A DNA stretch of 64,000 nucleotides from Methylotenera sp. (GTDB lineage: Bacteria; Pseudomonadota; Gammaproteobacteria; Burkholderiales; Methylophilaceae), in the NCBI GenBank assembly GCA_002928535.1, contig PERG01000008.1, forward strand, positions 1 through 64,000, written 5' to 3'. Both the position numbers and the translations under genes were made by a program. Each line of letters starts with the position of its first letter. Within the stretch, counting starts at the first letter, position 1. The notes below the pieces were generated by a model. The model made no database searches and was not told the DNA's origin. It was given only the letters and a program-made list of their open reading frames with translations. Shown piece by piece: positions 1 through 11,085 of the stretch.

Positions 1-139
1 TGACAAAACCGCTGCTACTGCTGCGTATACTGAGAATGTTAGCGTGATTGACCGCATTGCTGACAAGCAAATCATTCATAAAAACAAGGCAGCTCGTCAT
101 AAGAGCCGCTTGAATGCTGCTATTAAAGCAATGGCATAA
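1..139 (+). CDS. rpsT: 30S ribosomal protein S20, C-terminal part (truncated by the window edge)
   Basis: Only the last 45 codons are present, read in the frame beginning at base 2 and stopping with TAA at 137-139. The visible residues include VIDRIADK, then [20 protein letters not shown], which is the conserved end of bacterial S20. S20 is a primary binding protein of 16S rRNA in the small subunit. The start lies upstream of the window. A clear terminator follows immediately, so the gene is probably monocistronic, as is usual for rpsT. Confidence 0.93.
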   Translation, partial: DKTAATAAYTENVSVIDRIADKQIIHKNKAARHKSRLNAAIKAMA

Positions 140-152
140 TTTCAGTCATGTA

Positions 153-186
153 ATAAAAAAGCCGAACAATGTTCGGCTTTTTTATT
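153..186. terminator. Rho-independent terminator after rpsT, probably bidirectional
   Basis: A perfect stem AAAAAGCCGAAC / GTTCGGCTTTTT with a three-base loop begins about 15 bases after the rpsT stop. A-rich and T-rich flanks allow it to work in both directions, so it can also end leftward transcription from purK. Confidence 0.85.
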
Positions 187-287
187 GGGCGGCTGCTATT
201 GGTACTTAGATAAGGCGTGCTGGAATCAAAGCTGTGCTAAGCGTTAAGTGATCACGCTATTGACCACCAAACTGATAGCGTCTAACT

Positions 288-1460
288 TTACTCCCCAATT
301 TTCAAGTCTGTGCGTACCTGCATAGCCAACTTAATCGCATCGTCGCGACTAGTATGGATGACCGTGAAGTGCCCCATTTTCCGTCCCGGCCGCGCTTGTT
401 CTTTTCCGTACAGATGCATCTTTAATTGCGGCACATTCAACGCCACATCCCATGCAGGCTCCGTCGGTTTCTTTTGTTTTAAAGGCCAGATATCCCCCAG
501 TAAATTCACCATCACTGCTGGGCTATGCTGACGGCTGCTGCCTAATGGCAATCCGACAACAGCTCTTACTTGCTGCTCGAATTGATTAGTTATGCAAGCA
601 TCTAAAGTGTAGTGTCCGGAATTATGGGGCCGTGGCGCTATTTCATTGACGAGCAGCTCACCCTCACAAACAAAGAACTCCACGCCGATAACACCAGTAT
701 ATTCAAGCTTTTCTGCCACCATAATGGCTAGCTTCTGAGCCTGGTGATTAATCGCATCTTTACCGCGCGCCGGCACAATTGTAATGTCCAAAATACCATT
801 CAAGTGGCTATTTTCAGCGGTAGGAAATGTCGCTAGATTGCCGTTTATGTCCCGCGCCAGCACCACTGACACTTCGTAATCGAGCTTAAGCAGCTTTTCC
901 AGAACGCACTCTTCGTGATCGAATTGCGCATAAGCAGCACGCGCTTCTTGCTGATTAGCTACACGCGCCTGTCCTTTACCGTCATAGCCGAAACGCGCTA
1001 CTTTAAGAATTGCTGGATACAGTTCACTGTCATCCGCTGGCAAATCATTTGCATCATGAATGACAGCAAATGGCGCGACTGGCAAACCAGCATCTTTCAA
1101 GAAATTCTTTTCGCTCACCCGGTGCTGCGCAATAGCCACGCTCGCCGCAGCAGGACGTACTGGCAGGCTTTCAGCCAATTGGGCCAAGCTCGCTGCAGGT
1201 ACATTTTCAAACTCAGTGGTCACAGCTGCACAGGTATTAGCCAATGATTTCAAGGCCTCAGCATCATCATAGGCAGCACAAATATGCACATCGGCAATCT
1301 TGCCGGCCGGGCTATTTTTATCAGGGTCTAACACCGTTACGCGGTAACCCATTTCATGCGCCGCGATTACAAAGAAACGACCTAGTTGACCGCCCCCTAG
1401 CATGCCAAGCATGGCTGGTGGCAGAATTACTGGAGTAGGATTAGTTTTTTTATTGCTCAT
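288..1460 (-). CDS. purK: N5-carboxyaminoimidazole ribonucleotide synthase
   Basis: PurK uses ATP and bicarbonate to carboxylate aminoimidazole ribonucleotide, giving N5-CAIR in purine synthesis. The 390-residue protein has the N-terminal motif GGGQLGR (residues 22-28) and an ATP-grasp domain, with the metal/ATP-binding segment VNEIAPRPHNSGHYT near residue 280. It lies 36 bases downstream of purE on the same strand, so the two form the usual purEK pair. About 12 residues precede the usual family start (ILPPAMLGML), and no strong ribosome binding site is visible for this ATG. The true start may therefore be slightly further in. Confidence 0.95.
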   Translation of the reverse strand: MSNKKTNPTPVILPPAMLGMLGGGQLGRFFVIAAHEMGYRVTVLDPDKNSPAGKIADVHICAAYDDAEALKSLANTCAAVTTEFENVPAASLAQLAESLPVRPAAASVAIAQHRVSEKNFLKDAGLPVAPFAVIHDANDLPADDSELYPAILKVARFGYDGKGQARVANQQEARAAYAQFDHEECVLEKLLKLDYEVSVVLARDINGNLATFPTAENSHLNGILDITIVPARGKDAINHQAQKLAIMVAEKLEYTGVIGVEFFVCEGELLVNEIAPRPHNSGHYTLDACITNQFEQQVRAVVGLPLGSSRQHSPAVMVNLLGDIWPLKQKKPTEPAWDVALNVPQLKMHLYGKEQARPGRKMGHFTVIHTSRDDAIKLAMQVRTDLKIGE

Positions 1461-1496
1461 ATAATCAAAACAAATTAGTTAAAGGCTATTTCTAAA

Positions 1497-2000
1497 TTAA
1501 GGCTTTTCGCTTAACTGCATGGCATGCACTTTATCTGCCTGCTTGGCACGGAAATCCGCCAGCTTTTGAGCAAGTACGGCATCATGATTAGCGATAATGG
1601 AAGCTGCAAATAGGCCAGCATTGGCGGCGCCAGCTTCGCCAATCGCGAAGGTAGCAACAGGAATGCCTTTAGGCATTTGTACAATCGACAATAATGAATC
1701 CTGGCCTTGAAGGTGCTTAGAAGGTACTGGCACACCTAACACCGGCAAGGTGGTTTTCGCTGCTACCATGCCCGGTAAATGGGCCGCGCCACCTGCACCT
1801 GCAATAATCACTTGGTAACCTTTACCAATGGCTGTCTCTGCAAACTTAAACATCAAGTCAGGTGTCCGGTGGGCAGAAACTACATCGGCAGTATAAGGCA
1901 CGCCGAAATCTGCCAGCATCTGTGCAGCGGCCTTCATGATCGGCCAGTCACTGTCCGATCCCATGATAATAGCGACCAATGGTTGTTTTTCCATTTCCAT
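1497..2000 (-). CDS. purE: N5-carboxyaminoimidazole ribonucleotide mutase
   Basis: PurE converts N5-CAIR to 4-carboxy-AIR, the step after PurK. The class I signatures are GSDSDWPIM near residue 15, SAHRTP near residue 43 and [11 protein letters not shown] near residue 70. The length of 167 residues is normal for bacterial class I PurE. It sits between proB (59 bases upstream) and purK (36 bases downstream), all leftward, suggesting read-through from the obgE-proB unit. An internal start two codons in (MEKQ) is equally possible. Confidence 0.95.
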   Translation of the reverse strand: MEMEKQPLVAIIMGSDSDWPIMKAAAQMLADFGVPYTADVVSAHRTPDLMFKFAETAIGKGYQVIIAGAGGAAHLPGMVAAKTTLPVLGVPVPSKHLQGQDSLLSIVQMPKGIPVATFAIGEAGAANAGLFAASIIANHDAVLAQKLADFRAKQADKVHAMQLSEKP

Positions 2001-2059
2001 TCCTCTTACTTTTTATTCTTGAAATAACTACATAAACTTACTTCAGTAGCACCCAACGA

Positions 2060-4235
<2,176 letters not shown>

Positions 4236-4252
4236 TTAGAGTTTACCAAATA

Positions 4253-4282
4253 AAAAAGCCCCATCAAACGATGAGGCTTTAA
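4253..4282 (-). terminator. Intrinsic terminator or attenuator between rpmA and obgE
   Basis: On the minus strand the sequence forms an 11-pair stem, AAAGCCTCATC with GATGGGGCTTT (one G-U pair), a four-base loop and then a run of T. It lies after the rpmA stop and before the obgE start, so it should lower obgE expression relative to the two ribosomal protein genes. Confidence 0.8.
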
Positions 4283-4297
4283 TAAAGTTATATTAAC

Positions 4298-4558
4298 TTA
4301 AGCTGTAACAATAATGCTTACAGTTTGGCGCTTTAGCGCGCCTTTAATAGTGAAAGCCACTTTACCATCTGCTTTAGCATAGAGTGTGTGATCTTTACCC
4401 ATGCCTACGTTTTCACCCGCGTGCATTTTGGTGCCGCGTTGGCGAACGATGATGCTGCCTGCTGAAACCACTTGCTCACCGAAAGCTTTAACGCCTAATC
4501 GTTGTGAGTGTGAATCGCGACCGTTACGTGAACTACCACCAGCTTTTTTGTGTGCCAT
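4298..4558 (-). CDS. rpmA: 50S ribosomal protein L27
   Basis: L27 reaches toward the peptidyl transferase centre of the 50S subunit. The 86 residues start [16 protein letters not shown], the standard L27 N-terminus, and [14 protein letters not shown] follows in the middle. Length matches the family. It lies 27 bases after rplU in the same direction and shares its promoter. Confidence 0.97.
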   Translation of the reverse strand: MAHKKAGGSSRNGRDSHSQRLGVKAFGEQVVSAGSIIVRQRGTKMHAGENVGMGKDHTLYAKADGKVAFTIKGALKRQTVSIIVTA

Positions 4559-4585
4559 GATTTATCCTAACTATATATTCTGAAA

Positions 4586-4951
4586 TTACTCAGCTGCTTT
4601 GGCGGCTTTAGCTGCCTTAGCTGGTTTTGCTGCTGCACCTGAAGCGCTGATAGCGCCGATTTGGATCTCAGTGTAGCTTTGGCGATGCCCTTGTGTCTTA
4701 CGATAATGCTTACGACGACGGAATTTGAAAATCATCACTTTGTCAGCACGGCCATGAGAAACGACTGTAGCACTCACCGTTGCACCAGCAATGATAGGTG
4801 AGCCAATCGTCACGTTATCACCGTCAGTTACCATTAATACTTTGTCTAAAGTGACTGTAGCGCCAACATCGGCCGCTAATTTCTCAACTTTTAATTTTTC
4901 GCCTGCAACCACGCGATATTGTTTGCCGCCAGTTTTAATTACTGCATACAT
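4586..4951 (-). CDS. rplU: 50S ribosomal protein L21
   Basis: L21 binds 23S rRNA. The protein starts [14 protein letters not shown] and carries the [16 protein letters not shown] basic stretch typical of L21. The core is about 103 residues. The remaining C-terminal tail is a low-complexity alanine/lysine extension ([14 protein letters not shown]), lineage-variable and probably unstructured. It is the first gene of the rplU-rpmA unit, with a recognisable promoter just upstream. Confidence 0.96.
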   Translation of the reverse strand: MYAVIKTGGKQYRVVAGEKLKVEKLAADVGATVTLDKVLMVTDGDNVTIGSPIIAGATVSATVVSHGRADKVMIFKFRRRKHYRKTQGHRQSYTEIQIGAISASGAAAKPAKAAKAAKAAE

Positions 4952-4988
4952 GATTATGCCTTTAACTCATACTTCAAAAGAATCGCGC

Positions 4989-5016
4989 ATTATACGCAAT
5001 TTATCAGGCAAAGCAA
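4989..5016 (-). promoter_or_regulatory. Sigma70-type promoter of rplU-rpmA
   Basis: Read on the minus strand there is TTGCTT (5016-5011), a 16-base spacer and a perfect TATAAT (4994-4989). The -10 lies about 38 bases upstream of the rplU start. Inferred by eye only. Confidence 0.6.
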
Positions 5017-5228
5017 ACCTAAATCACGCGAGGAATTCAAAAAACCATACATGTAAAACCGGATTGCATAATGATGTCTGACTGATGCATCACATTTTAC
5101 CTCTATTATCGCTGACGGTCGCCATTTTCAAGCGATATTCATGTGATGTTTTAATCAATATCCTCAAAATCTACTGTGCTAAAATGCTGGTCACTATTAA
5201 TTAGGCTTAGCCCCTCAGGTTGATACAC

Positions 5229-6212
5229 GTGTCACCAACAATAACACCACTAAATACCATTCAATCTTGCATAGCAGAAGACATTAATGCAGTGAACAAG
5301 GTCATTCAGCAATCCCTGTATTCTGATGTTGTGCTCGTCAACCAGGTTGCTAATTACATTATAGAGAGTGGCGGCAAGCGCTTACGTCCAATCCTGGTGT
5401 TGTTATCTGCAGGACTCTTCGGAACCATTAAACCTGAACATCATCAACTCGCGGCCGTTGTGGAGTTCATTCATACCGCCACGCTGCTCCATGATGATGT
5501 GGTAGATGAGTCAGCAAAACGCCGCGGTCAAAGTACCGCCAATGCCTTATTTGGCAATGCCGCAAGCGTTCTGGTGGGAGACTTTGTGTATTCTCGTGCA
5601 TTTCAGATGATGGTTTCTGTGCAAAATATGCGCGTAATGGAAGTATTAAGCGATGCTACCAATATCATTGCAGAGGGCGAGGTGCTTCAGTTACTGAATG
5701 TGCATAACGCAGACATCACCGATGAAGACTATTTACAGGTCATTCATTACAAAACTGCCAAACTGTTTGAAGCTGCCAGCCGTTTAGGCGCCATTATCAG
5801 CAATAGCAATGCGCATGACGAAGCAGCTTTAAGCCAGTACGGCATGCATATTGGCACTGCATTTCAATTGATTGATGATGTGCTTGATTTGAGTGGCAAC
5901 GCCACGGAAATAGGCAAGAATCTGGGCGATGATTTAAGTGAAGGTAAGCCAACACTCCCACTGCTATATGCCATGCGTAACGGCGACACCAATGAAGCTG
6001 AGACTATCAAACAAGCCATTGAACACGGCGGCTTACAACATATGGACACTGTGTTGAGTGCTGTAATTCGTACGGGCGCTTTGGATCACGTACGTCGTAT
6101 TGCTATTAAAGAAGCAGATTCGGCTTGTGACGCTATCGCGCATTTTGCCGAATCACCTTATAAAAGCGCGATGATAAAACTGGCAGAATTCGCGGCCACA
6201 CGTACCTATTAG
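5229..6212 (+). CDS. ispB: Octaprenyl/polyprenyl diphosphate synthase
   Basis: This trans-prenyltransferase makes the ubiquinone side chain from FPP and IPP. It has GGKRLRP, the first aspartate-rich motif LLHDDVVDE and the second LIDDVLDLSG, in the family order. I chose GTG at 5229 because AGG at 5217-5219 sits nine bases upstream. A TTG at 5220 is the longer alternative and would add three residues. Length from GTG is 327 residues. Its position divergent from rplU is a conserved arrangement in proteobacteria. The product chain length cannot be read reliably, so octaprenyl is by analogy. Confidence 0.92.
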   Translation: MSPTITPLNTIQSCIAEDINAVNKVIQQSLYSDVVLVNQVANYIIESGGKRLRPILVLLSAGLFGTIKPEHHQLAAVVEFIHTATLLHDDVVDESAKRRGQSTANALFGNAASVLVGDFVYSRAFQMMVSVQNMRVMEVLSDATNIIAEGEVLQLLNVHNADITDEDYLQVIHYKTAKLFEAASRLGAIISNSNAHDEAALSQYGMHIGTAFQLIDDVLDLSGNATEIGKNLGDDLSEGKPTLPLLYAMRNGDTNEAETIKQAIEHGGLQHMDTVLSAVIRTGALDHVRRIAIKEADSACDAIAHFAESPYKSAMIKLAEFAATRTY

Positions 6213-6239
6213 CCGGGCAGGCTTTTAACGCAATCAAGC

Positions 6240-6599
6240 TTAATTCAGTGTGATTTGCTCACCGCTATCAGCGTGATAATAGGTCAAGTGGGCGCATTCA
6301 CTCGTACCCGCAGTCAATGAGCCATCGAATACAGATTGACCCTCAACGTCCACCACGGCATAGCCATTGTGATACAGCGTCACTTCCGCAAGCTTTTGAC
6401 CTTGTCGCATCGCAAAACTAATGCAATTGTCTTCTTCAGCTTCAGAATACACTTCCCAATCGCGTCCACCGGCTAATTGTGATAACCAGCCCGGCAGATC
6501 CACTTCAACTCGGCAAATGACAGGCGCGTCCCACTCTGGTCGATTGACCTCGGTCTGCACTAGCTCATATTGGGTTTGCGGGTTGTTCATTTCAGTCAT
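6240..6599 (-). CDS. Hypothetical protein, 119 residues
   Basis: I do not recognise a family. The acidic protein has no signal peptide or membrane segment and is predicted cytoplasmic. Its sequence suggests a small beta-rich fold (alternating hydrophobic stretches such as AEVTLYHNGYAVVDVEG). It is a lone leftward gene converging on ispB and diverging from pilD. Coding potential is supported by sensible composition and an in-frame ATG, but function is unknown. Confidence 0.7.
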   Translation of the reverse strand: MTEMNNPQTQYELVQTEVNRPEWDAPVICRVEVDLPGWLSQLAGGRDWEVYSEAEEDNCISFAMRQGQKLAEVTLYHNGYAVVDVEGQSVFDGSLTAGTSECAHLTYYHADSGEQITLN

Positions 6600-6823
6600 C
6601 TGGTTTCCTTGTTGCTAACATTATAATACGAATGCGATGCAAGTTAATTTGGCGACGTCCTGTTAAATTTCAAGTACAGAAGTGCAAATGGCTGCCAGCC
6701 TTATGAATGGGCAATAAAGCTGGTTGCCACAAATTTATAACGATGCGATGATGCGTTAAGTTTACAAACCATGCTTACATCTGAATAGCCTAACCATTAG
6801 AACTAAACAATCAAAGGATCGCC

Positions 6824-7693
6824 ATGCTAAATGGGTTTATCGAGCTTTCCAACGTAATACAGCAAAACAGCACTTTATTTATTACGCTCTCAATCATTTT
6901 TGGCCTGATGGTCGGTAGTTTTTTGAATGTTGTGATTCATCGCTTACCCAAAATGATGGAGCGGGAATGGCATCAGAACTGTTTGGAATTGCAAGGCCAG
7001 GAACAACCTGCCACACCTAAATATAATATCGTCACTCCCTGCTCAACCTGTCCCGCCTGTGGCCATAAAATTTCCGCTTTAGAAAATATACCCTTGCTGA
7101 GTTACATCGCTTTACGGGGCAAATGCCGCCAATGCAGAAAAGCTATCAGTGTACGATATCCCCTGGTAGAAGCATTGACCGGCACTTTAATCGGCTTAGT
7201 CAGCTGGAAGTTTGGTTATGGCAGTTTGGCTGTATTCGCCTGGATATTTACCTTGGCATTGATCGCATTAACATTCATCGATTTCGATACGCAATTGTTG
7301 CCAGATGACATCACCTTGCCCTTGCTATGGCTGGGCTTGCTATTTAACCTGAATACCGGTTTTACCGACATCAAATCCGCCCTCATAGGTGCAATGGCAG
7401 GCTATATCATCCTATGGTCAATTTATTGGTTGTTTAAACTCGTGACCGGCAAAGAAGGTATGGGTTATGGAGACTTTAAATTGCTGGCCGCTATTGGCGC
7501 CTGGTTTGGCTGGCAATTATTGCCGGCGGTCATTTTACTTTCTTCCATACTTGGCGCAGTCATCGGCATTGCCTTAATTGTTTTTACCAAACGTGGCCGG
7601 GAAGTACCCATGCCGTTTGGACCTTTTTTAGCCATTGGTGGCATTGCTGCTTTGTTCTTTGGCCCGCAATTGGCCAGCTTCTACCTCGCCTGA
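6824..7693 (+). CDS. pilD: Prepilin peptidase / N-methyltransferase
   Basis: PilD is an inner-membrane aspartic protease that cleaves and N-methylates type IV prepilins and pseudopilins. The N-terminal region carries the zinc-binding pair CSTCPACG and CRQC. The catalytic aspartates lie in FIDFDTQLLPDD and GMGYGDFKLL (the GxGD motif). Several hydrophobic segments fit the polytopic family, and 289 residues is the usual size. A good ribosome binding site (AAAGGA, 6 bases from the ATG) fixes the start. coaE, zapD and yacG follow as in many betaproteobacteria, but pilB and pilC, which often precede it, are absent here. Confidence 0.95.
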   Translation: MLNGFIELSNVIQQNSTLFITLSIIFGLMVGSFLNVVIHRLPKMMEREWHQNCLELQGQEQPATPKYNIVTPCSTCPACGHKISALENIPLLSYIALRGKCRQCRKAISVRYPLVEALTGTLIGLVSWKFGYGSLAVFAWIFTLALIALTFIDFDTQLLPDDITLPLLWLGLLFNLNTGFTDIKSALIGAMAGYIILWSIYWLFKLVTGKEGMGYGDFKLLAAIGAWFGWQLLPAVILLSSILGAVIGIALIVFTKRGREVPMPFGPFLAIGGIAALFFGPQLASFYLA

Positions 7694-7701
7694 GGCGCTA
7701 G

Positions 7702-8319
7702 ATGGCAGTCGTCGCACTCACAGGAGGAATAGGCTCAGGCAAGAGCGAAGCTGCCCGGCAGTTTTCGTTATTGGGCGTGCCGGTTGTTGATGTAGATATG
7801 ATCTCGCATACATTAACCCAGGCTGGCACTCCCGTGATGGAGGAGATCCGTCGTGTTTTTGGTGAACGTTATTTGACTGCAGATGGCGCGCTTGATCGTG
7901 GCAAGATGCGGGCGCTCGTATTTGACAACGCAACAGAACGCTTAAAACTGGAAGCCATCTTGCATCCGGCAATTCAGAACCAGGCGTTAACTGATCTAGC
8001 AACTAACGAACACTTATTACACCCTTGTTATCAGATTTTGGTCATCCCGCTGTTATTTGAAAATAGCCGCTATGTTTCTATGTTGCAAAAAATTATTGTC
8101 GTGGACTGCGATGAGCAACTGCAGATTAAGCGGGCCATGCAACGAAGTCAGTTAACTGCGGATCAAGTAAAAAAAATTATGGCAAGCCAAGTGTCACGTT
8201 CCACCCGTTTGAAAATGGCGGATGAAATTATTGAAAATAATGGAACCTTGGGCGAATTGGCTGAAAGAATCACCCAAATCCATGAAAAACTCATTAAGAC
8301 TTGCATAGTTAGCAAATAA
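7702..8319 (+). CDS. coaE: Dephospho-CoA kinase
   Basis: CoaE phosphorylates dephospho-CoA on the ribose 3'-OH, the last step of coenzyme A synthesis. The P-loop GGIGSGKS is at residues 8-15, and the family segments DVDMISH and HPAI follow. 205 residues is normal. It begins eight bases after pilD in the same operon. Confidence 0.95.
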   Translation: MAVVALTGGIGSGKSEAARQFSLLGVPVVDVDMISHTLTQAGTPVMEEIRRVFGERYLTADGALDRGKMRALVFDNATERLKLEAILHPAIQNQALTDLATNEHLLHPCYQILVIPLLFENSRYVSMLQKIIVVDCDEQLQIKRAMQRSQLTADQVKKIMASQVSRSTRLKMADEIIENNGTLGELAERITQIHEKLIKTCIVSK

Positions 8320-8434
8320 ATTTAATAATCCAGATCAATTTAAAAATTGTCATTAAATTTTTCTTACATAAGACTTTATCTTTCAATAAAGCCCTTTATT
8401 AACCAGAATTTTGAGTTGATATTTGTCATGAGCC

Positions 8435-9193
8435 ATGGCTAGCTACGACTATCCTTTTAACGAACGTATACGTACTTTGCTGCGTGTAGAGGATTTGCTT
8501 GCCAAGCTTTTATATAACGTTGAAGCTGGTCATGAATTTCAGCACCATTGTGCACTACTTCTACTGTTACAGATTTTAGATGTAGTAGATCGCGGCGAAT
8601 TGAAGATTGATCTATTGCAAGAGCTGGATCGCCAGAGAATGGTGATGGCTGCACTAAAGGGTAACCCGGCTATCGCAGCTAAAAAACTTGAAGGCATCCT
8701 TGGCGATATCGACGGTGCTGCAGATGCGTTACGCGCTGAAACCACCAAACTAGGCCAGACTTTACGCGCTAATGAATGGTTAATGAGTATCAAGCAACGT
8801 TCAGTCATCCCGGGCGGAGTGTGTGAATTTGACCTTCCCTCGTATCACTACTGGTTGGGCCTAAGTGTAGAAAGACGTAAAAAAGACTTCGACCACTGGC
8901 TTAAACCTTTGCTACCGATGCAGCAAGCCATTGGGATTATCCTGCATATTTTACGTGGCAGCGGAGCCACAACTAAGCTCCTGGCCTACAACGGCGCTTA
9001 CCAGCAAATGCTAGGTGGTTCAAAACCTGCACAAATGCTACGGATCGAGATGGCTGATAATTCGCCTTGCTTCCCTGAAGTAAGCGCTAACAAATATGCC
9101 ATCAACATTCGCTTTAATTCGTTGGACTGTACTCAAAAACCGCAAAAATGTGATGAAGACGTTAACTTCTCTTTAACGCTCTGTAATCTATAA
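8435..9193 (+). CDS. zapD: Cell division protein ZapD
   Basis: ZapD (YacF) binds FtsZ and cross-links its protofilaments at the division site. The N-terminus YPFNERIRTLLRVEDLL matches the family signature, and 252 residues is the expected length. The PGGVCEFDLPSYHYWL segment in the middle is also typical. An ATG six bases upstream stops after four codons, so 8435 is the correct start. The family is confined mainly to beta- and gammaproteobacteria, which supports the lineage call. It is followed by yacG, its usual partner. Confidence 0.93.
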   Translation: MASYDYPFNERIRTLLRVEDLLAKLLYNVEAGHEFQHHCALLLLLQILDVVDRGELKIDLLQELDRQRMVMAALKGNPAIAAKKLEGILGDIDGAADALRAETTKLGQTLRANEWLMSIKQRSVIPGGVCEFDLPSYHYWLGLSVERRKKDFDHWLKPLLPMQQAIGIILHILRGSGATTKLLAYNGAYQQMLGGSKPAQMLRIEMADNSPCFPEVSANKYAINIRFNSLDCTQKPQKCDEDVNFSLTLCNL

Positions 9194-9215
9194 ATAATTG
9201 AATTAATGTAACTTT

Positions 9216-9416
9216 ATGACCAGCCCTCAAAAACGAAAAGTCGCATGTCCCAATTGCAAACAACTAACTGAGTTCAGCCCCACCAATCCATTCCGTCCAT
9301 TTTGTAGTGAGCGCTGTAAAATGATTGACTTAGGCGTATGGGCCAGTGAAGGTTACGCCATCCCGGATGCAACGCCCACAGATGAGTTATTAGATGATCT
9401 GGATAACCATCATTGA
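9216..9416 (+). CDS. yacG: Zinc-binding DNA gyrase inhibitor YacG
   Basis: YacG is a small zinc protein that binds GyrB and blocks DNA binding by gyrase. The 66-residue protein has the four zinc cysteines C11, C14, C30 and C34 (CxxC-x15-CxxxC). It ends in the acidic tail usual for the family. It is the last gene of the pilD-coaE-zapD-yacG run, 22 bases after zapD. Confidence 0.93.
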   Translation: MTSPQKRKVACPNCKQLTEFSPTNPFRPFCSERCKMIDLGVWASEGYAIPDATPTDELLDDLDNHH

Positions 9417-9492
9417 TAAACTCACGTTAGCGTTATACGGAATCAATATCCTCAGTACTAGTCTCACTTAATCACATTCCTTAAGAAATATT

Positions 9493-10002
9493 ATGCCTAA
9501 ACCGATCATGCGCCTTTTCACAATAATCGTGTTGGCCCTGCTATATAGCACTAGCTTCAATACATTTGCACAAGCTAACCAGGCAGCCAAAACCCATACA
9601 GTGGTAATACAAGATGCATGGGCACGGGCCACCCACCCTGGCCAAAAAGTAGGTGCAGTCTATATGACGTTAACTAGTCCGCAAGATACGACTTTGGTTA
9701 AGATAGAAAGTGATGTCACGGAAAGCGTGGAAATTCACAGCATGAGTATGCAGAACGGCGTGATGAAAATGCGCATGCTAAATAAACTACCATTAACTGC
9801 GGATAAGCCATATAAATTAGCCCCGGGCGGCTACCACTTGATGTTATTCGATCTGAAGAAACCTTTATTAGTGGGCGAGCAGCTCAATTTAATACTGCAT
9901 TTCACTGATAAGCACAACGTAGATTCTCAGCAGAAAATCAAAGTACCTGTGAAATCAGGTGAAAATGTTAACCAGGACTCTGGTCACGAACACCATCATT
10001 AA
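9493..10002 (+). CDS. Periplasmic copper chaperone of the PCu(A)C family
   Basis: PCu(A)C proteins deliver Cu(I) in the periplasm, commonly to the CuA site of cytochrome oxidase. A signal peptide covers about residues 1-27, cleaved after NTFA. The core shows the usual AWARATHPGQKVGAVY opening and the copper-binding set: histidine and methionines in EIHSMSMQNGVMKM, then GYHLML. A histidine-rich tail (GHEHHH) may add metal binding. No SenC/Sco gene is next to it. It is followed by a hairpin shared with the converging gene. Confidence 0.88.
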   Translation: MPKPIMRLFTIIVLALLYSTSFNTFAQANQAAKTHTVVIQDAWARATHPGQKVGAVYMTLTSPQDTTLVKIESDVTESVEIHSMSMQNGVMKMRMLNKLPLTADKPYKLAPGGYHLMLFDLKKPLLVGEQLNLILHFTDKHNVDSQQKIKVPVKSGENVNQDSGHEHHH

Positions 10003-10010
10003 TGATGTTA

Positions 10011-10029
10011 AAGGCTAACGGTTAGCCTT
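10011..10029. terminator. Perfect 19-base palindrome between convergent genes
   Basis: AAGGCTAAC, one G, then GTTAGCCTT. It contains the stop codon of the leftward Nudix gene and lies just after the copper chaperone. There is no good T run, so termination strength is uncertain. Confidence 0.4.
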
Positions 10030-11044
10030 AAACTTCATTAACTTTCCAACTAGCGCGCTGCATGGCAATACCGTGCGCACCATAGGATCGGGCCTTAGCA
10101 AGTTTTTCTGCATCCATACCCCCCAAGGCATAGACCGGCAACGGATAATCCACAATTAGAGAAGCGAACCCATCCCATCCAAGAGGCGTTGCATCTACAT
10201 GACTGCGGGTACTCTCGACTGGAGAAAGTAATACATAATCCAGCGCCAGGCTTGCGGCATGACTTAACTCCAGTGCGTTATGGCAAGATGCGCCACATAA
10301 CATCCCATCCGGTCTGGCCTGCAATCCCATTAAGTCTAGCGAAGAAAAATGCACGCCCGCTGCGTTTAAGGTCTGCGAGAGTTCAATGTCGGAATGGATA
10401 AATACCTTGGCTTCATAAGGCGCAGCGATTTCCATTACACGCTCAGCAAATGAAAACAACTCTTCTGGTGACAGCTGCTTTTCGCGTACCAAAATCATCA
10501 TTAAGCCATTTTGCAGTGCTGCTTTTAAACATTCAAAAAACTGCTCTTCACCCAGCTCGCTTAAGTTGGTGATCGCATACATGGGAGGTAAACTTAGTCC
10601 AGTCATAATAGGTGCATTCGCAGGCAACATCGGACTCACTGAAAGCTTCTCCGGATTTTGCCAGCTGATCGTCTGCTTCTCCATGCCAAAGGGCTCACCT
10701 TGCCATTCAGTGACCACATAAAAATGGAGCTTTACAGTTTTTGCTGGGGATTCTAATTTGCCGTTCGCATCGTACTTGGCTTCGTAATCATAGGTCCTGG
10801 TCAGCCATGGATACAAGGTCTTAACTTTAATCCCCAGCTCCTCATGCAACTCTCGCTTGAGTGCCTGTTCCGCTGTTTCGTCAACTTCGATCTTGCCACC
10901 TGGAAACTCCCAATAGCCTGCCCAGGCTTTTCCCACAGGGCGTTCACCGAGTAATACCAAACCATTTTCATGCTGAATTACACCCACGGCAGCATGGGTT
11001 ACTTGCTCTGATAAAACGGGGATTGGCGACTTCGAATGATTCAT
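10028..11044 (-). CDS. Nudix hydrolase (MutT-like) fused to a thiamine-phosphate-synthase-like domain
   Basis: Residues about 15-140 form a Nudix domain with a full Nudix box: GGKIEVDE, then RELHEELGI. MutT members hydrolyse 8-oxo-dGTP to keep it out of DNA. Residues about 152-335 form a TenI/ThiE-like barrel (PPMYAITNL at its start, YALGGMDAEKL near its end). This two-domain arrangement is common in beta- and gammaproteobacteria. Whether the ThiE-like part makes thiamine phosphate is not known; there are no other thiamine genes nearby. It is the third gene of a leftward argJ-DUF815-Nudix unit. Confidence 0.9.
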   Translation of the reverse strand: MNHSKSPIPVLSEQVTHAAVGVIQHENGLVLLGERPVGKAWAGYWEFPGGKIEVDETAEQALKRELHEELGIKVKTLYPWLTRTYDYEAKYDANGKLESPAKTVKLHFYVVTEWQGEPFGMEKQTISWQNPEKLSVSPMLPANAPIMTGLSLPPMYAITNLSELGEEQFFECLKAALQNGLMMILVREKQLSPEELFSFAERVMEIAAPYEAKVFIHSDIELSQTLNAAGVHFSSLDLMGLQARPDGMLCGASCHNALELSHAASLALDYVLLSPVESTRSHVDATPLGWDGFASLIVDYPLPVYALGGMDAEKLAKARSYGAHGIAMQRASWKVNEV

Positions 11045-11085
11045 GTGTGTGTTTTTATTAGATTTTAAAGCTTTTCTATCGAGGT

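Noticed and set aside
915-1247. 110-codon frame opposite purK
   Set aside because: Lies wholly inside a well-supported gene in an antisense frame and has no ribosome binding site.
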